A stretch of 64,000 nt of DNA from an uncultured Lachnospiraceae bacterium (GCA_910586355.1 CAJUHJ010000002.1:93555-157554); one strand, 5' to 3'. Numbered from the stretch's first letter, positions 33,374 through 42,556 are shown. The notes: generated from the letters alone by a model not told the origin. Numbers and translations are program-made.

Positions 33374-35158
33374 ATGGAAAAGAAGACAATGCCCAGAGTA
33401 ATGGCGTTACTGCTTGCGTTTGCAATGGTTTGCACAAGCATTATTTCAATGCCGACAAATGCAGAAGCAGCAGCGAAAGTCAAGTTATCAGCAACAAAGC
33501 AGACAATGTATGTAGGTGGAAGTTTTACATTAAAAGTAAAGAACCCGAAAGGAAAGAAAGCTACATACAAGACAAGCGACAAAAAAGTTGCTACTGTCAA
33601 CAAAAAAGGTAAAGTTACTGCAAAGAGCGTTGGTAAAGCAACAATCTCCGTAACAGTAAAAGGTATTAAAAAAGCAGCTGAATGTACTGTAACAGTAAAA
33701 CAGGGAGTAAAATCTATCCAGACTGCTTCCCAGGTTTACGTTCAGAAGGGCAAAAGCCTGAAACTGAACTATGGCGTTACACCAAGCAACGTTGATAAAA
33801 AAGCAAAGAAAATGACTTTTAAGACGAGCAAGAAAAAGATTGCAACTGTCGACAAAAAAGGAACCATCAAAGGTAAGAAACCTGGAAAAGCTAAGATTAC
33901 AATGCAGTCAGCAGGCGGAAGCGCAAAAGCAACTGTTAAAGTTAGCGTTGTGAAAAAATTAACAGCTGTTAAGAGCGTTGCTTTAAGCGCATCAACACTT
34001 GCTTTGAACACAGGAGCATCTGAGACATTGACAGCAACAGTTGCACCGGCAAAGGCAACAGCTAAGAAAGTATACTGGGTATCCAGCAATACAGAAGTAG
34101 CAACTGTTAAAAATGGCCAGGTAACTGCAGTAGCAGATGGTACAGCAACAATTACAGCATACGCATCTGACAGCAGCAAAAAGAAAGCTTCTTGTACTGT
34201 AACAGTTACAACACCGGCTCCGGCTCCAACAGAAGTTGCAGTAGAGAGCGTTACGGTTACTCCGGCTTCATTAACATTAAAAGCAAATGCAGCTCCTGCT
34301 CAGCTTGCAGCAGTTGTTGCACCGGAAAACGCAACAAACAAAACAGTAACATGGTCAGTTGACAATGCAGCTGTTGCAACAGTAGATGCAGCAGGTGTGG
34401 TTACACCGGTAAGTGGTGGAAAAGCAATTGTAACAGCAACAGCAGGCGGAAAAACAGCTACATGTGAAGTGACAGTAATTGAAAGAGAAACAGCTCTTAC
34501 ATCAACGAACAGTGAGTTTATTTACAAATTAGATAAAACAGCAGTTGCTTATGAGGCTACAAGAGCAAATGGAACAGTTTATTCTGTATTAGCTTCTGAT
34601 GTGGCAGCTGATTATGCATGGCTTGCAAACCAGCTTGATGATGAATATTGGGATAACAATTTCTTCAAAACAAATTGGAGCAAATTTGATTCAGAGACTT
34701 TAAAGGTAGTCAGCGCTTTGTTTGGTAATACACTGTTGAGTGAAAAGGTTAAGGTTGAAGCAACAGATGACAATACTTTGACAATCGATGCTGGTAATAA
34801 AGGTATCATCACTGTTGTGCGGACAGACGCAGAAAAAGATGGTGATCCTTGTACATTAACAGTTACAAAAGGTGAAAAAGTAACTACATTAAAAGAAGTA
34901 ACTGTGGCTCAGGCTGAAGACAAAACAGTTACAATTACAGCAAAAACAGCAGTAGGCGGAACTGACTCTGTATTAAAAGCAGAAGTTACAAAGACTGGCG
35001 TTACTCTTAAGATGGATGACGATCTTGTCGTATCATCTAAAGTAACAGATACTGAATACGAAACTACAATTGTGAAGATGGCTTATAATCAGTTGATGAA
35101 ACAGCTTGGATTATCAGTAAATCTTGAAAACATAAAAGTTGAAAACGTATACAAATAA
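33374..35158 (+). CDS. secreted BIG2 (bacterial Ig-like) repeat protein
   Basis: A 594-residue exported surface protein: signal peptide (about 1-33, ending NAEAAA), then four BIG2-type Ig domains (about 35-110, 112-193, 196-280, 288-372). The recurring patterns are (V/I)ATV(N/D)-KKGxVTAKSVGKATISV and xLxV-GxSxTL. The first two are Lys-rich and the last two Ala/Thr/Val-rich. The C-terminal part (about 375-594) is a separate beta-rich region I do not recognise (NSEFIYKLDKTAVAYEATRANG; KVTDTEYETTIVKMAYNQL). No sorting motif or membrane tail is seen, so it is released or bound by other means. AAAAGGAGGAA lies before the ATG. A strong terminator follows. Confidence 0.86.
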   Translation: MEKKTMPRVMALLLAFAMVCTSIISMPTNAEAAAKVKLSATKQTMYVGGSFTLKVKNPKGKKATYKTSDKKVATVNKKGKVTAKSVGKATISVTVKGIKKAAECTVTVKQGVKSIQTASQVYVQKGKSLKLNYGVTPSNVDKKAKKMTFKTSKKKIATVDKKGTIKGKKPGKAKITMQSAGGSAKATVKVSVVKKLTAVKSVALSASTLALNTGASETLTATVAPAKATAKKVYWVSSNTEVATVKNGQVTAVADGTATITAYASDSSKKKASCTVTVTTPAPAPTEVAVESVTVTPASLTLKANAAPAQLAAVVAPENATNKTVTWSVDNAAVATVDAAGVVTPVSGGKAIVTATAGGKTATCEVTVIERETALTSTNSEFIYKLDKTAVAYEATRANGTVYSVLASDVAADYAWLANQLDDEYWDNNFFKTNWSKFDSETLKVVSALFGNTLLSEKVKVEATDDNTLTIDAGNKGIITVVRTDAEKDGDPCTLTVTKGEKVTTLKEVTVAQAEDKTVTITAKTAVGGTDSVLKAEVTKTGVTLKMDDDLVVSSKVTDTEYETTIVKMAYNQLMKQLGLSVNLENIKVENVYK

Positions 35159-35177
35159 AATTTAAAACAATCCTTAA

Positions 35178-35209
35178 AATGCTCCGGAGATGAGCTCCGG
35201 GGCATTTTT
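35178..35209 (+). terminator. terminator after the Ig-like protein gene
   Basis: AATGCTCCGGAG pairs with CTCCGGGGCATT (one G-T), followed by TTTTT. Confidence 0.85.
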
Positions 35210-35225
35210 AGGGAAAGGAAAACCT

Positions 35226-36599
35226 ATGTGGAAAAAACAGTGTGCAGGATTAGGGTTGATATTTGGACTGCTTTTGATGATCGTCATACCAGTCTACGCT
35301 GGAAATATTAATGCGGCAGAGCAAAGTATTATTGCTTATTATAGCGGGACGGTATCTTATGACGGCAAAACGTATCAGTTTACAGAGGCTGCCAAACAAC
35401 AGGCCTATAACAAATTAATGGCGGATGATGTAGATTTGAATGAAGCTCAGGCAGCTTCCGCAATCCGGCAGGCTAATGCTAATTTGAAGCAGGGGATTGA
35501 TCAGGGGTATCTGGTAGAAGTCGGCGGTCAAACGCCAGAGGAAACAGAGATGCCAGAAGATGGAAAGACAGATGCGAATGTCTCAGATAATACTGGGGCA
35601 GAAAGTGGAAATACAGAAACTAATGAGACAATACCAGGTGGCAATGATGGCGAAAATTTGGGGGAAAAGGATGGTGAATCTTCAAACATTCCAGAATATT
35701 CCGATTCCCAAAAGACAAATTTGAATGATATTATAAAAGATGCTTTAAATGAAGGGGCATATGCCACAGTAAGTACTGGCTCTGAAGAAAACAAAAAGTC
35801 TAAAGATACATCGGTTACGGTTGAGCAGTTTTTAAAAGGAACGCTTAATGTTGTTAAAAACAACGGTGATGTAGTACTTTCAACAGGACTTCCTGTAAAA
35901 AATACAGGATATTATATGAAAGAAATTCGCCCGATTGCAGGAATTATTTGTATCGTATGTTTAATTCTTATGGTTGTGGCAATTCGTAAAAAGAAGAGTA
36001 GTTATATTAGCATGCCTGTTTTAACTTCTATTATGGGCATAGCGCTTTTTTTAACGTTTGCATCCGGCTTTGTAGAAAGCAAAGTTGGTAAATGGAAATC
36101 ACTTTGGATTCATGGAGCGCCGGAATATACATATGCGGCAGAACTTGAAAATGGAGAGGTTTCAAATAAGACAGAGATAACTCCGTTGCAGGGTGAACAG
36201 TATGGAGAAATTCTTTGTAACGAGATTGATTTAAAAGCGCCGCTTTATTACGGTGATACAGATGAAATTTTTGAACAGGGTGTAGGGACATATGCTGGCA
36301 GGAAACTTCCTGGGCAGGGAGGAGAGATACTTGTCAGTGGACATGATACTACATTTTTTGCACCGCTTGCGTCCATACAAGAGGGCATGGTTCTTTCGGT
36401 AAAAACATATTATGGACAATTTGAATACAAGGTAAAAGGAACGGAAGTTCTGGATGTTCTGGAATACAAGGAACGAAAGCCAGAGACAGAGGAGCTTGTA
36501 CTTTATACCTGCTATCCTTTTGGAGCAGAAGAAGAGCTTCGGAATGAACGGTTTTTTGTTTATGCAGAAAAAATATCAGGACAAGAAATTGGAGAATAG
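35226..36599 (+). CDS. membrane-embedded sortase (class D-like) with long N-terminal region
   Basis: A 457-residue protein. The signal peptide/anchor (about 5-26) is followed by an extracellular helical region (about 27-100), a Glu/Asn/Thr/Gly-rich linker and a further region to about 235. Two membrane helices (about 240-262 and 270-292) precede a C-terminal sortase domain (about 320-450). The catalytic residues are His in SGHDTTF, Cys in LYTCYPFG and Arg in NERFFVYAE. The TCYPF motif is that of class D sortases. Sortases link LPXTG-like proteins to the wall; no such substrate is encoded in this window. ATG 35226 is preferred over 35190, which would start inside the terminator. Confidence 0.85.
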   Translation: MWKKQCAGLGLIFGLLLMIVIPVYAGNINAAEQSIIAYYSGTVSYDGKTYQFTEAAKQQAYNKLMADDVDLNEAQAASAIRQANANLKQGIDQGYLVEVGGQTPEETEMPEDGKTDANVSDNTGAESGNTETNETIPGGNDGENLGEKDGESSNIPEYSDSQKTNLNDIIKDALNEGAYATVSTGSEENKKSKDTSVTVEQFLKGTLNVVKNNGDVVLSTGLPVKNTGYYMKEIRPIAGIICIVCLILMVVAIRKKKSSYISMPVLTSIMGIALFLTFASGFVESKVGKWKSLWIHGAPEYTYAAELENGEVSNKTEITPLQGEQYGEILCNEIDLKAPLYYGDTDEIFEQGVGTYAGRKLPGQGGEILVSGHDTTFFAPLASIQEGMVLSVKTYYGQFEYKVKGTEVLDVLEYKERKPETEELVLYTCYPFGAEEELRNERFFVYAEKISGQEIGE

Positions 36600-36602
36600 C
36601 AC

Positions 36603-37418
36603 ATGCACAAAGAGCGAAAATACAGAACAGCAGCTAGCCTGACAGCAGCTATCATATTGTCAGTGACACTTTTTTTGCTGTTCTTTTGTATAGAACTGCT
36701 GGCTGGTTATTTCAGTCCCCGATTGTTTCGGGAGAGTTTGAGAGTCAGTGATTATGGGACTGGCATGGAACAGGAAATGTTACAGAAGCAAAAAGAATTG
36801 TTTGTTTCTTATGGTTTGCCAGAATCGTTGACAAATGAGATTTGGGAAGAAAATGAAGCGTATCTTGCATTTTATAAATTTGTTGACGGAGGAAATGCAG
36901 AAGATGGCAGTCAATTTGGACAAGAGGAAGTGTTGGACAATTATCTGAAAGGGCAGGAAGTTTTTGAGACTTCTGCTGTAAAAGATGCAGCAGATATTTT
37001 ACTATCGGAATCAAAGGCAATTTGTGTCAGATATTTGTATCCTTCCTTTGTTACAGATTATCAGCAGCTTTTTTCTGAAAAGAAAATGATTTTTATGATT
37101 ACTGCCGTTATATCAGCTATTATATCTGTTGTTTTAATTGTACTTTTATTTCGGTGGTATCGCAGCAGACATCATGCGCTGCGTTATGTAATTGGCGGTT
37201 TATTTACTGCATTGGTTTGGAATCTTGCAGGGACGTTTGCCCTTTCGTCCGGCGATTGGTTTCCGGCTTTTGGAACCGTATCTGAAAACTATCAGAATTT
37301 TTTGGATTTATATTTTACAAATGGGTTACAGCCATGGTATGTTGTAAGCGCTGCTGCGGCAGGAATTACAATTCTTTTGGTAAGTGTATATATACGTATG
37401 AGGAATCGTGAATTATGA
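36603..37418 (+). CDS. membrane protein of unknown function linked to the sortase
   Basis: A 271-residue protein I do not recognise. It has helix 1 (about 12-34), an extracytoplasmic helical region (about 40-155, EMLQKQKELFVSYGLPESLTNEIWEENEAYLAFYK), and three C-terminal helices (about 160-182, 190-212, 240-263). The architecture of one helix, a large exterior loop and a helical bundle resembles a sensor or assembly factor. It is three bases after the sortase gene and overlaps the CpsB-type gene by four bases, so the sortase, this protein and the CpsBCD module form one operon. Confidence 0.7.
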   Translation: MHKERKYRTAASLTAAIILSVTLFLLFFCIELLAGYFSPRLFRESLRVSDYGTGMEQEMLQKQKELFVSYGLPESLTNEIWEENEAYLAFYKFVDGGNAEDGSQFGQEEVLDNYLKGQEVFETSAVKDAADILLSESKAICVRYLYPSFVTDYQQLFSEKKMIFMITAVISAIISVVLIVLLFRWYRSRHHALRYVIGGLFTALVWNLAGTFALSSGDWFPAFGTVSENYQNFLDLYFTNGLQPWYVVSAAAAGITILLVSVYIRMRNREL

Positions 37419-38140
37419 AGCAGTTAGGATATTTGGATATACACAGTCATATTCTGCCGGGAATAGACGATGGGTCTAAAGACTGGGAGATGACGAAACA
37501 AATGCTAAAAATGGCTTATGAACAGGGCGTGCGGCAGATGATTGCCACTCCTCATAATTATCCTGGAAATCACAAACAAGATAATGAAAAGATAAAACGT
37601 CTTGCAAAAGAAGCTGATAAATTGGCAAAACAGATTGCTCCTGACTTTCAAGTGTTTTGTGGAAATGAAGTTTTTTACCGCAGAGGAATTGAGGAGGAAA
37701 TAGAACGTGGACATGTCCTGACAATGGCAGGCAGCAGATATATTTTAGTTGAGTTTTATCCAAATGAGCAATATGGAAAGATTTATCAGGGTTTAAAAGA
37801 ACTTGTAGAAGAGGGATATTACCCTATTATTGCGCATATGGAGAGAGTACATGCGCTTTTTGGCGATGAGTCTAAAGTGCATGAAATTATAAAAATGGGT
37901 ATTTCTGTTCAAGTGAACAGTGAGAGCTTGATGGGAGGTGTATTTGACCGAAGATCAGCGCGTCTCAGAAAATATATTGAAAGCGGTATGGTTCATTTTT
38001 TGGGCAGTGACTGCCATAATCTGAAAGAACGTCCGCCAATGATGAAGGATTGTGTAGAGAAACTTTATAAAAAGCTGCCGAGTACTTGTGTAGATCGTCT
38101 TCTCTATGAAAACAGAGAACATCTATTTAAATACAAGTAA
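37415..38140 (+). CDS. CpsB/CapC-type PHP protein-tyrosine phosphatase
   Basis: A 241-residue metal-dependent phosphatase of the PHP fold that removes phosphate from the tyrosine tail of the partner BY-kinase. Metal-binding clusters are DIHSHILPGIDDG (about 7-19), ATPHNYPGNH (about 44-53), GNEVFYR (about 85-91), IAHMERV (about 140-146) and GSDCHNL (about 198-204). Length and motif order match CpsB/YwqE. It overlaps the preceding gene (ATGA) and is followed by the chain-length protein and kinase. Confidence 0.93.
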   Translation: MKQLGYLDIHSHILPGIDDGSKDWEMTKQMLKMAYEQGVRQMIATPHNYPGNHKQDNEKIKRLAKEADKLAKQIAPDFQVFCGNEVFYRRGIEEEIERGHVLTMAGSRYILVEFYPNEQYGKIYQGLKELVEEGYYPIIAHMERVHALFGDESKVHEIIKMGISVQVNSESLMGGVFDRRSARLRKYIESGMVHFLGSDCHNLKERPPMMKDCVEKLYKKLPSTCVDRLLYENREHLFKYK

Positions 38141-38189
38141 TGGACAAGCGGATACCAAAAAATACAGTTGAAAAAGAAAGAGGATGACT

Positions 38190-38933
38190 ATGAATTCCCA
38201 GAATGATGAAATTGAAATTGATTTGCGAGAGATTTTCATGTTAATTATAAACCATCTGCTGATGGTTATTTCTGTAACCGTTATTGGAGCTCTTCTGGCA
38301 GGATTGATTAGTGTTTATGCGTTGACGCCAATGTATACTTCGACAGCTAAAATGTATATACTTGCCAATTCTGATACGATTGTCAGTTTGACAGATCTGC
38401 AGATGGGAAGCAGTCTTGCAAATGACTATGAAGAATTAATCAAAAGCCGTCCTGTTGTAGAGCAGGTAGCAGAGAATTTGAATTTGGATGTAACTTATGG
38501 GGAATTATTGGGTTGTATGTCCATTACGAATAAAGATAATACCCGAATTATTCAGATTCAGATTACGTATCCGGATCCCGTTGCTGCAAAAGAGATTGCC
38601 AATGAATTTGTGAATGTTTCCAGAAAGCAGATGTCGCAGATTATGAAGGTGGACGAGCCAACGATTGTAGAAGAAGCGATTGAGGCGAAGAGCCAGAGCA
38701 GCCCGAATAATATTAAAAATATTTTGATTGGAGCAGTAGTTGGTTTGCTGCTTTCCGTTGGTTTTATTGTAGTGCGTAATATTTTGGATGATACTATGAG
38801 AACTGCAGATGATATTGAAAAATTCCTGAAACTGAATACATTGGCTTCTGTGCCGGATGAAGGCGGAACGGATAACTCAGAGAAAAAGCAGAAACGTAAA
38901 TTATGGGGCGTCAGAAAGGGTGAATCAAAATGA
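38190..38933 (+). CDS. CpsC/YveK-type Wzz-domain kinase activator
   Basis: A 247-residue membrane protein of the polysaccharide co-polymerase family. It has a cytoplasmic head EIEIDLREIFMLIINH, helix 1 (about 22-44), an extracellular Wzz domain (about 50-165), helix 2 (about 172-193) and a cytoplasmic tail that activates the separate BY-kinase. ATG 38190 has AGAGG six bases upstream; ATG 38184 overlaps the ribosome site. The stop overlaps the kinase start (ATGA). Confidence 0.92.
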   Translation: MNSQNDEIEIDLREIFMLIINHLLMVISVTVIGALLAGLISVYALTPMYTSTAKMYILANSDTIVSLTDLQMGSSLANDYEELIKSRPVVEQVAENLNLDVTYGELLGCMSITNKDNTRIIQIQITYPDPVAAKEIANEFVNVSRKQMSQIMKVDEPTIVEEAIEAKSQSSPNNIKNILIGAVVGLLLSVGFIVVRNILDDTMRTADDIEKFLKLNTLASVPDEGGTDNSEKKQKRKLWGVRKGESK

Positions 38934-39670
38934 AAGTAGAATTAGAGAAATTAGAAAAATTAGGATATGGAAAAAGAGAAGCTTTCAATTCCCTGAGAAC
39001 AAACTTAAGTTTTTGCGGGGCAGATATTCAGGTGATTACTTTTACAAGCTGTACGCCGGATGAAGGGAAAAGCAGCGTTGTTATGGAGCTTGGGAGAGCA
39101 ATGGCGGAAGATGGAAGAAAAGTCTTGATTTTAGACGCAGATTTGCGTAAATCTGTGTTAGTAGGCCGTCATCATGCTAAGAGTAAGAAAGGCAGTATCA
39201 AAGGCCTTTCCCATTACTTAAGCGGCCAGGCGAAACTTGCGGATGTGCTTTGTGAGACAAATGTAGAAAATTTGAATATTATTTTTGCGGGACGTACAAC
39301 ACCAAATCCAACGGAGCTTTTGGGCAATCATTATTTTGAAGAGCTGATTGTATATGCAAGGGAAAATTATGATACAGTATTGATTGATTCTCCGCCTCTT
39401 GGTTCTGTGATTGATACTGCGATTATTGCTCCGAAATGCGACGGTGTGGTTTTGGTTGTAGAAGCAAATAAATGCAGTTACCGTTTTATTCAGGATATTA
39501 AGAAGCAGTTGGAGATTACCGGCTGTAAGATTCTTGGGGTTGTCCTGAATAAAGTGAAAATGGAGAAAAGCGGTTATTATAACCGTTATTATAGAGGTTC
39601 CTATAAAGGATATTACAGTGGGTACTATAAACCATATTATGGTGAAGAACAAAAAAATCATAGAGAATAA
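38930..39670 (+). CDS. CpsD/YwqD-type bacterial tyrosine kinase
   Basis: A 246-residue BY-kinase. Walker A is TPDEGKSSV (about 43-51), Walker A' VLILDADLRKS (about 71-81) and Walker B VLIDSPPLG (about 152-160). The C-terminus (about 215-240) is a dense tyrosine cluster, with ten or more Tyr in YYNRYYRG-, YYSGYYKPYY-like runs, the autophosphorylation target. It needs CpsC for activation and CpsB for dephosphorylation, and all three genes are adjacent. Targets in Firmicutes include polysaccharide and teichoic acid enzymes. Confidence 0.94.
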   Translation: MKVELEKLEKLGYGKREAFNSLRTNLSFCGADIQVITFTSCTPDEGKSSVVMELGRAMAEDGRKVLILDADLRKSVLVGRHHAKSKKGSIKGLSHYLSGQAKLADVLCETNVENLNIIFAGRTTPNPTELLGNHYFEELIVYARENYDTVLIDSPPLGSVIDTAIIAPKCDGVVLVVEANKCSYRFIQDIKKQLEITGCKILGVVLNKVKMEKSGYYNRYYRGSYKGYYSGYYKPYYGEEQKNHRE

Positions 39671-39762
39671 AAAACGAGAAGTTGCAGACACTAAATACAC
39701 CCTTCGGACATTTGTATGGTGTATATGTTCGACAGTCCGTTAAGATATAAGTCGGGGATCGT

Positions 39763-40467
39763 ATGATTAAAAAAACAGATTGCAAAAAAATCAGTATATT
39801 GGATATGCGTGTAGATAATTATACCGTCAGAGAGTCTTTACTGCGGTTGGATACGTTTCTTGGCAGCACCATGTTAAATGTAATAGAAACAGTGACAATG
39901 GAGCAGCTTATTTTGGCGGCGGAACATCCGGTGATAAAAGAATGTTTAGAACAGGCAGACCTTTGTATTGTTGGTGAATGTGAAATTTTATCTGAAACAG
40001 GCAATGCGAGCGCACAACGTATGAAAGAAATCAGAGAACAGGATTTTTTGCGGGAAGTATTAAAACGCGCAGTACGCAGTCAAAAACGTATTTTTTTAAT
40101 TGCGATGACAGGTACAAAGCTCGAACAGATACAGACGTTTTTTATGGAATGTGTTCCAAAATTTGCTGCAGTAGGTACTTGTGCAGTTGAGGAATATGCA
40201 GAAGATCTGGATTCTATTGTCAATGAGATGAATGGGGCGGCGCCGGATATTGTGATTTCGGCGTTGGAATCTCCAGTAGAAGAAGAATTTTTGCAGTCTC
40301 ATAAAGATAAGATTAATTCATGTGTGTGGTTTGGGCTTGGAACCGCGCTTCATTACGGCCAGAACAGAATACGAGTTGGAAAAACAATTAAAAAACTGGC
40401 TTTAAGAGGCAAGTTGCACCATTCGATGTCGAAATATGGGAAAATGAAGAATAAGGACGAAAAATAA
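39763..40467 (+). CDS. WecB/TagA/CpsF-like protein lacking the catalytic Asp motif
   Basis: A 234-residue protein aligning with GT26 glycosyltransferases: N-terminal TMLNVIETVTMEQLILAAE (about 35-53), ADLCIVGECEIL (about 66-77), KRIFLIAMTGTKLEQIQ (about 107-123) and ICVWFGLGTAL-like strands near 190. In active members the second segment reads AD-x-x-x-PDG-x-G/T with a catalytic Asp; here it is VGECE, so activity is doubtful. The C-terminal membrane-association stretch is short and basic (KTIKKLALRGKLHHSMSKYGK). It may be a regulatory or binding relic. It follows the kinase after 92 bases. Confidence 0.72.
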   Translation: MIKKTDCKKISILDMRVDNYTVRESLLRLDTFLGSTMLNVIETVTMEQLILAAEHPVIKECLEQADLCIVGECEILSETGNASAQRMKEIREQDFLREVLKRAVRSQKRIFLIAMTGTKLEQIQTFFMECVPKFAAVGTCAVEEYAEDLDSIVNEMNGAAPDIVISALESPVEEEFLQSHKDKINSCVWFGLGTALHYGQNRIRVGKTIKKLALRGKLHHSMSKYGKMKNKDEK

Positions 40468-40470
40468 ACT

Positions 40471-41346
40471 ATGATGTGGTTGAATCGGAAACTGCTCTAT
40501 GCCGATTATTTTTTAATGATTCTTGGATCTGGCTGCCTGGCATTTGGGATTGTGAGTATGTATTCTCCGGTCGGCCTTGTTACGGGAGGATTTTCCGGTA
40601 TTGCAATTATCGTCAAACAAGTAAGCTCCATATCTATGGAAAGAGAGATTCCATTGTGGCTGACGAATTTTGTATTGAATATTCCAGTATTTTTCGCTGC
40701 CTGGAAGATGAAGGGAGCAGATTTTGTAAAAAGAACAGGATTTTCAGCATGTATGTTGTCTGTCTGGCTGTATATATTGCCAACGGCAGATATGACGCAG
40801 CAAGATCCAATGTTAGCGGCGATTTATGGCGGTGTATTATCCGGTATTGGTATCGGACTTGTACTTTTGGCGAAAGCAACGACGGGAGGTACAGATTTAC
40901 TTGCAGTTTTGATACAGCATAAACTGCGTCATTATTCGGTTATTCAGATATTACAGATAATCGACGGATTAATTGTAGTGGCGGGATTGTATGTATTTGG
41001 TGTAAAAACAGGATTGTATGCGGTAATTGCTATTTATATCACGTCAAAAGTTTCGGATGCATTGATGGAGGGCATGAAATTTTCAAAAGCGGCGCTTATT
41101 ATCACAGACTGTTATGAGAAAGTGGCGCAGGCTCTTATGAAACAGTTAAATCGGGGCGTGACGGGACTTTATGCGAAAGGAATGTATTCTGATACTGAAA
41201 AATGTCTGCTTTACTGCGTTGTATCCAAAAAAGAGATTGTAGATTTAAAAGAAATTGTTGTGGAAATAGATCCTTACGCTTTTGTTATCGTATCTGATGC
41301 AAGAGAAGTTTTAGGGGAAGGGTTTCTGGAATACACAAAAATTTGA
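40471..41346 (+). CDS. YitT family membrane protein (DUF161-DUF2179)
   Basis: A 291-residue protein: an N-terminal membrane domain with five or six helices (about 10-205, containing the conserved SPVGLVTGGFSGIAIIV and ATTGGTDLLAVLI) and a C-terminal cytosolic DUF2179 domain (about 215-290: ALIITDCYEKVAQALMKQLNRGVTGLYAKG, PYAFVIVSDAREVLGEGF). The family is widespread in Firmicutes with no settled function. It starts three bases after the WecB-like gene. A terminator overlaps its stop. Confidence 0.92.
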   Translation: MMWLNRKLLYADYFLMILGSGCLAFGIVSMYSPVGLVTGGFSGIAIIVKQVSSISMEREIPLWLTNFVLNIPVFFAAWKMKGADFVKRTGFSACMLSVWLYILPTADMTQQDPMLAAIYGGVLSGIGIGLVLLAKATTGGTDLLAVLIQHKLRHYSVIQILQIIDGLIVVAGLYVFGVKTGLYAVIAIYITSKVSDALMEGMKFSKAALIITDCYEKVAQALMKQLNRGVTGLYAKGMYSDTEKCLLYCVVSKKEIVDLKEIVVEIDPYAFVIVSDAREVLGEGFLEYTKI

Positions 41347-41387
41347 GGAAATGCATAAAAGTATTGCATTTCCTCTTTATTTTTTTG
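41345..41387 (+). terminator. terminator after the YitT-type gene
   Basis: GAGGAAATGCA (41345-41355) pairs perfectly with TGCATTTCCTC (41365-41375), then TTTATTTTTTT. Confidence 0.88.
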
Positions 41388-41413
41388 CTAATTTAGCTTA
41401 AAATAGCTAGAGT
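41385..41413 (+). promoter_or_regulatory. possible promoter of the PucR-type/ftsEX operon
   Basis: TTGCTA (41385-41390) and TAGAGT (41408-41413), 17-base spacing; both boxes match moderately. Confidence 0.42.
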
Positions 41414-41446
41414 AGTAGTTTATGTTTCGGAGAAGGAGACTAAGAT

Positions 41447-42535
41447 ATGATTTCAAATCAGATATTGCAGAATACGCTTGAAGGATTAAAGGGGATTACA
41501 AGAATTGATTTATGTATGATAGATACTGAGGGAAAGGTCAGTGCAACTACATTTCCAGAACCGGAAGATTATGTAGAAGCAGCAGAATTGTTTGCGAATT
41601 CTCCAGCGGATTCACAGCTTATGCAGGGATACCAGTTTTTTAAAGTATTTGATGAACATCAATTGGAATATATTCTTCTTGCGAAAGGAGAAAGTGAAGA
41701 CGTATATACAGTAGGTAAAGTAGCTGTATTTCAAATACAAAGTCTTTTAGTAGCATATAAGGAACGCTTTGACCGCGATAATTTTATAAAGAATCTTCTT
41801 CTTGATAATTTGCTTTTAGTGGATATTTATAATAGATCCAAACGTCTTCATATTGATACGGAAGCTCAAAGGGTCGTGTTTTTGATTGAGACATCTCGTG
41901 ATAAAGATGGAAATGATATAGAGAAAATCCGCGGCATTTATGGGAATAAACCGACAGATTTTGTGACTGCTGTGGACGAGAAGGATATTATTATTGTAAA
42001 AGAACTAGGCAGAGACGAAAACTATGAAGACTTGAATAAGACGGCGGAAGTGATTTTAGATTTGTTTAAAGGGGATGTTAGGCGTGAAGTCCGCATTTCT
42101 TACGGCACAATTGTTTCAGAGATTAAAGATGTGTCCCGCTCTTATAAAGAAGCGAGAATGGCATTGGACGTTGGGAAAATTTTCTTTCCGGAGAGCCAGA
42201 TTGTAGCGTATTCTACCTTGGGAATTGGACGTTTGATTTACCAGCTTCCGATTCCGCTTTGTAAAATGTTTATCAGTGAGATTTTTGACCAGAAGTCCCC
42301 GGATGATTTTGATGAGGAGACGCTGATTACGATTTATAAATTTTTTGAAAATAATCTCAATGTATCTGAAACATCACGTCAGCTTTATATTCACAGGAAT
42401 ACTTTGGTTTATCGTTTGGATAAACTTCAAAAAAGTACAGGTCTTGATTTGCGGATTTTCGAGGATGCAATTACATTTAAAATCGCTTTAATGGTTGTAA
42501 AGTATATGAAATATATGGAAACACTGGATTATTAA
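41447..42535 (+). CDS. PucR/CdaR-type transcriptional regulator
   Basis: A 362-residue cytoplasmic regulator. The N-terminal sensing region (about 1-125) is followed by a CdaR GGDEF-like domain (about 130-275) and a C-terminal PucR helix-turn-helix (about 300-355: LNVSETSRQLYIHRNTLVYRLDKLQKSTG). Relatives respond to small molecules such as sugar acids or purines. Here it stands 21 bases upstream of ftsE in the same direction, an arrangement I associate with Lachnospiraceae, so it may control or be controlled with the division operon. AGGAGAC is upstream of the ATG. Confidence 0.86.
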   Translation: MISNQILQNTLEGLKGITRIDLCMIDTEGKVSATTFPEPEDYVEAAELFANSPADSQLMQGYQFFKVFDEHQLEYILLAKGESEDVYTVGKVAVFQIQSLLVAYKERFDRDNFIKNLLLDNLLLVDIYNRSKRLHIDTEAQRVVFLIETSRDKDGNDIEKIRGIYGNKPTDFVTAVDEKDIIIVKELGRDENYEDLNKTAEVILDLFKGDVRREVRISYGTIVSEIKDVSRSYKEARMALDVGKIFFPESQIVAYSTLGIGRLIYQLPIPLCKMFISEIFDQKSPDDFDEETLITIYKFFENNLNVSETSRQLYIHRNTLVYRLDKLQKSTGLDLRIFEDAITFKIALMVVKYMKYMETLDY

Positions 42536-42556
42536 ATTTGTGTGCAGGAGGTATTC

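Noticed and set aside
39671..39762. Structured RNA in the 92-base gap after the tyrosine kinase gene
   Set aside because: TACACC/GGTGTA and CGGAC/GTCCG can pair but the helices compete, are short, and match no known RNA; I see nothing firm here.
35226..41346. Complete capsule biosynthesis cluster
   Set aside because: Only the regulatory CpsBCD genes and one doubtful glycosyltransferase-like gene are present; polymerase, flippase and initiating transferase are missing.
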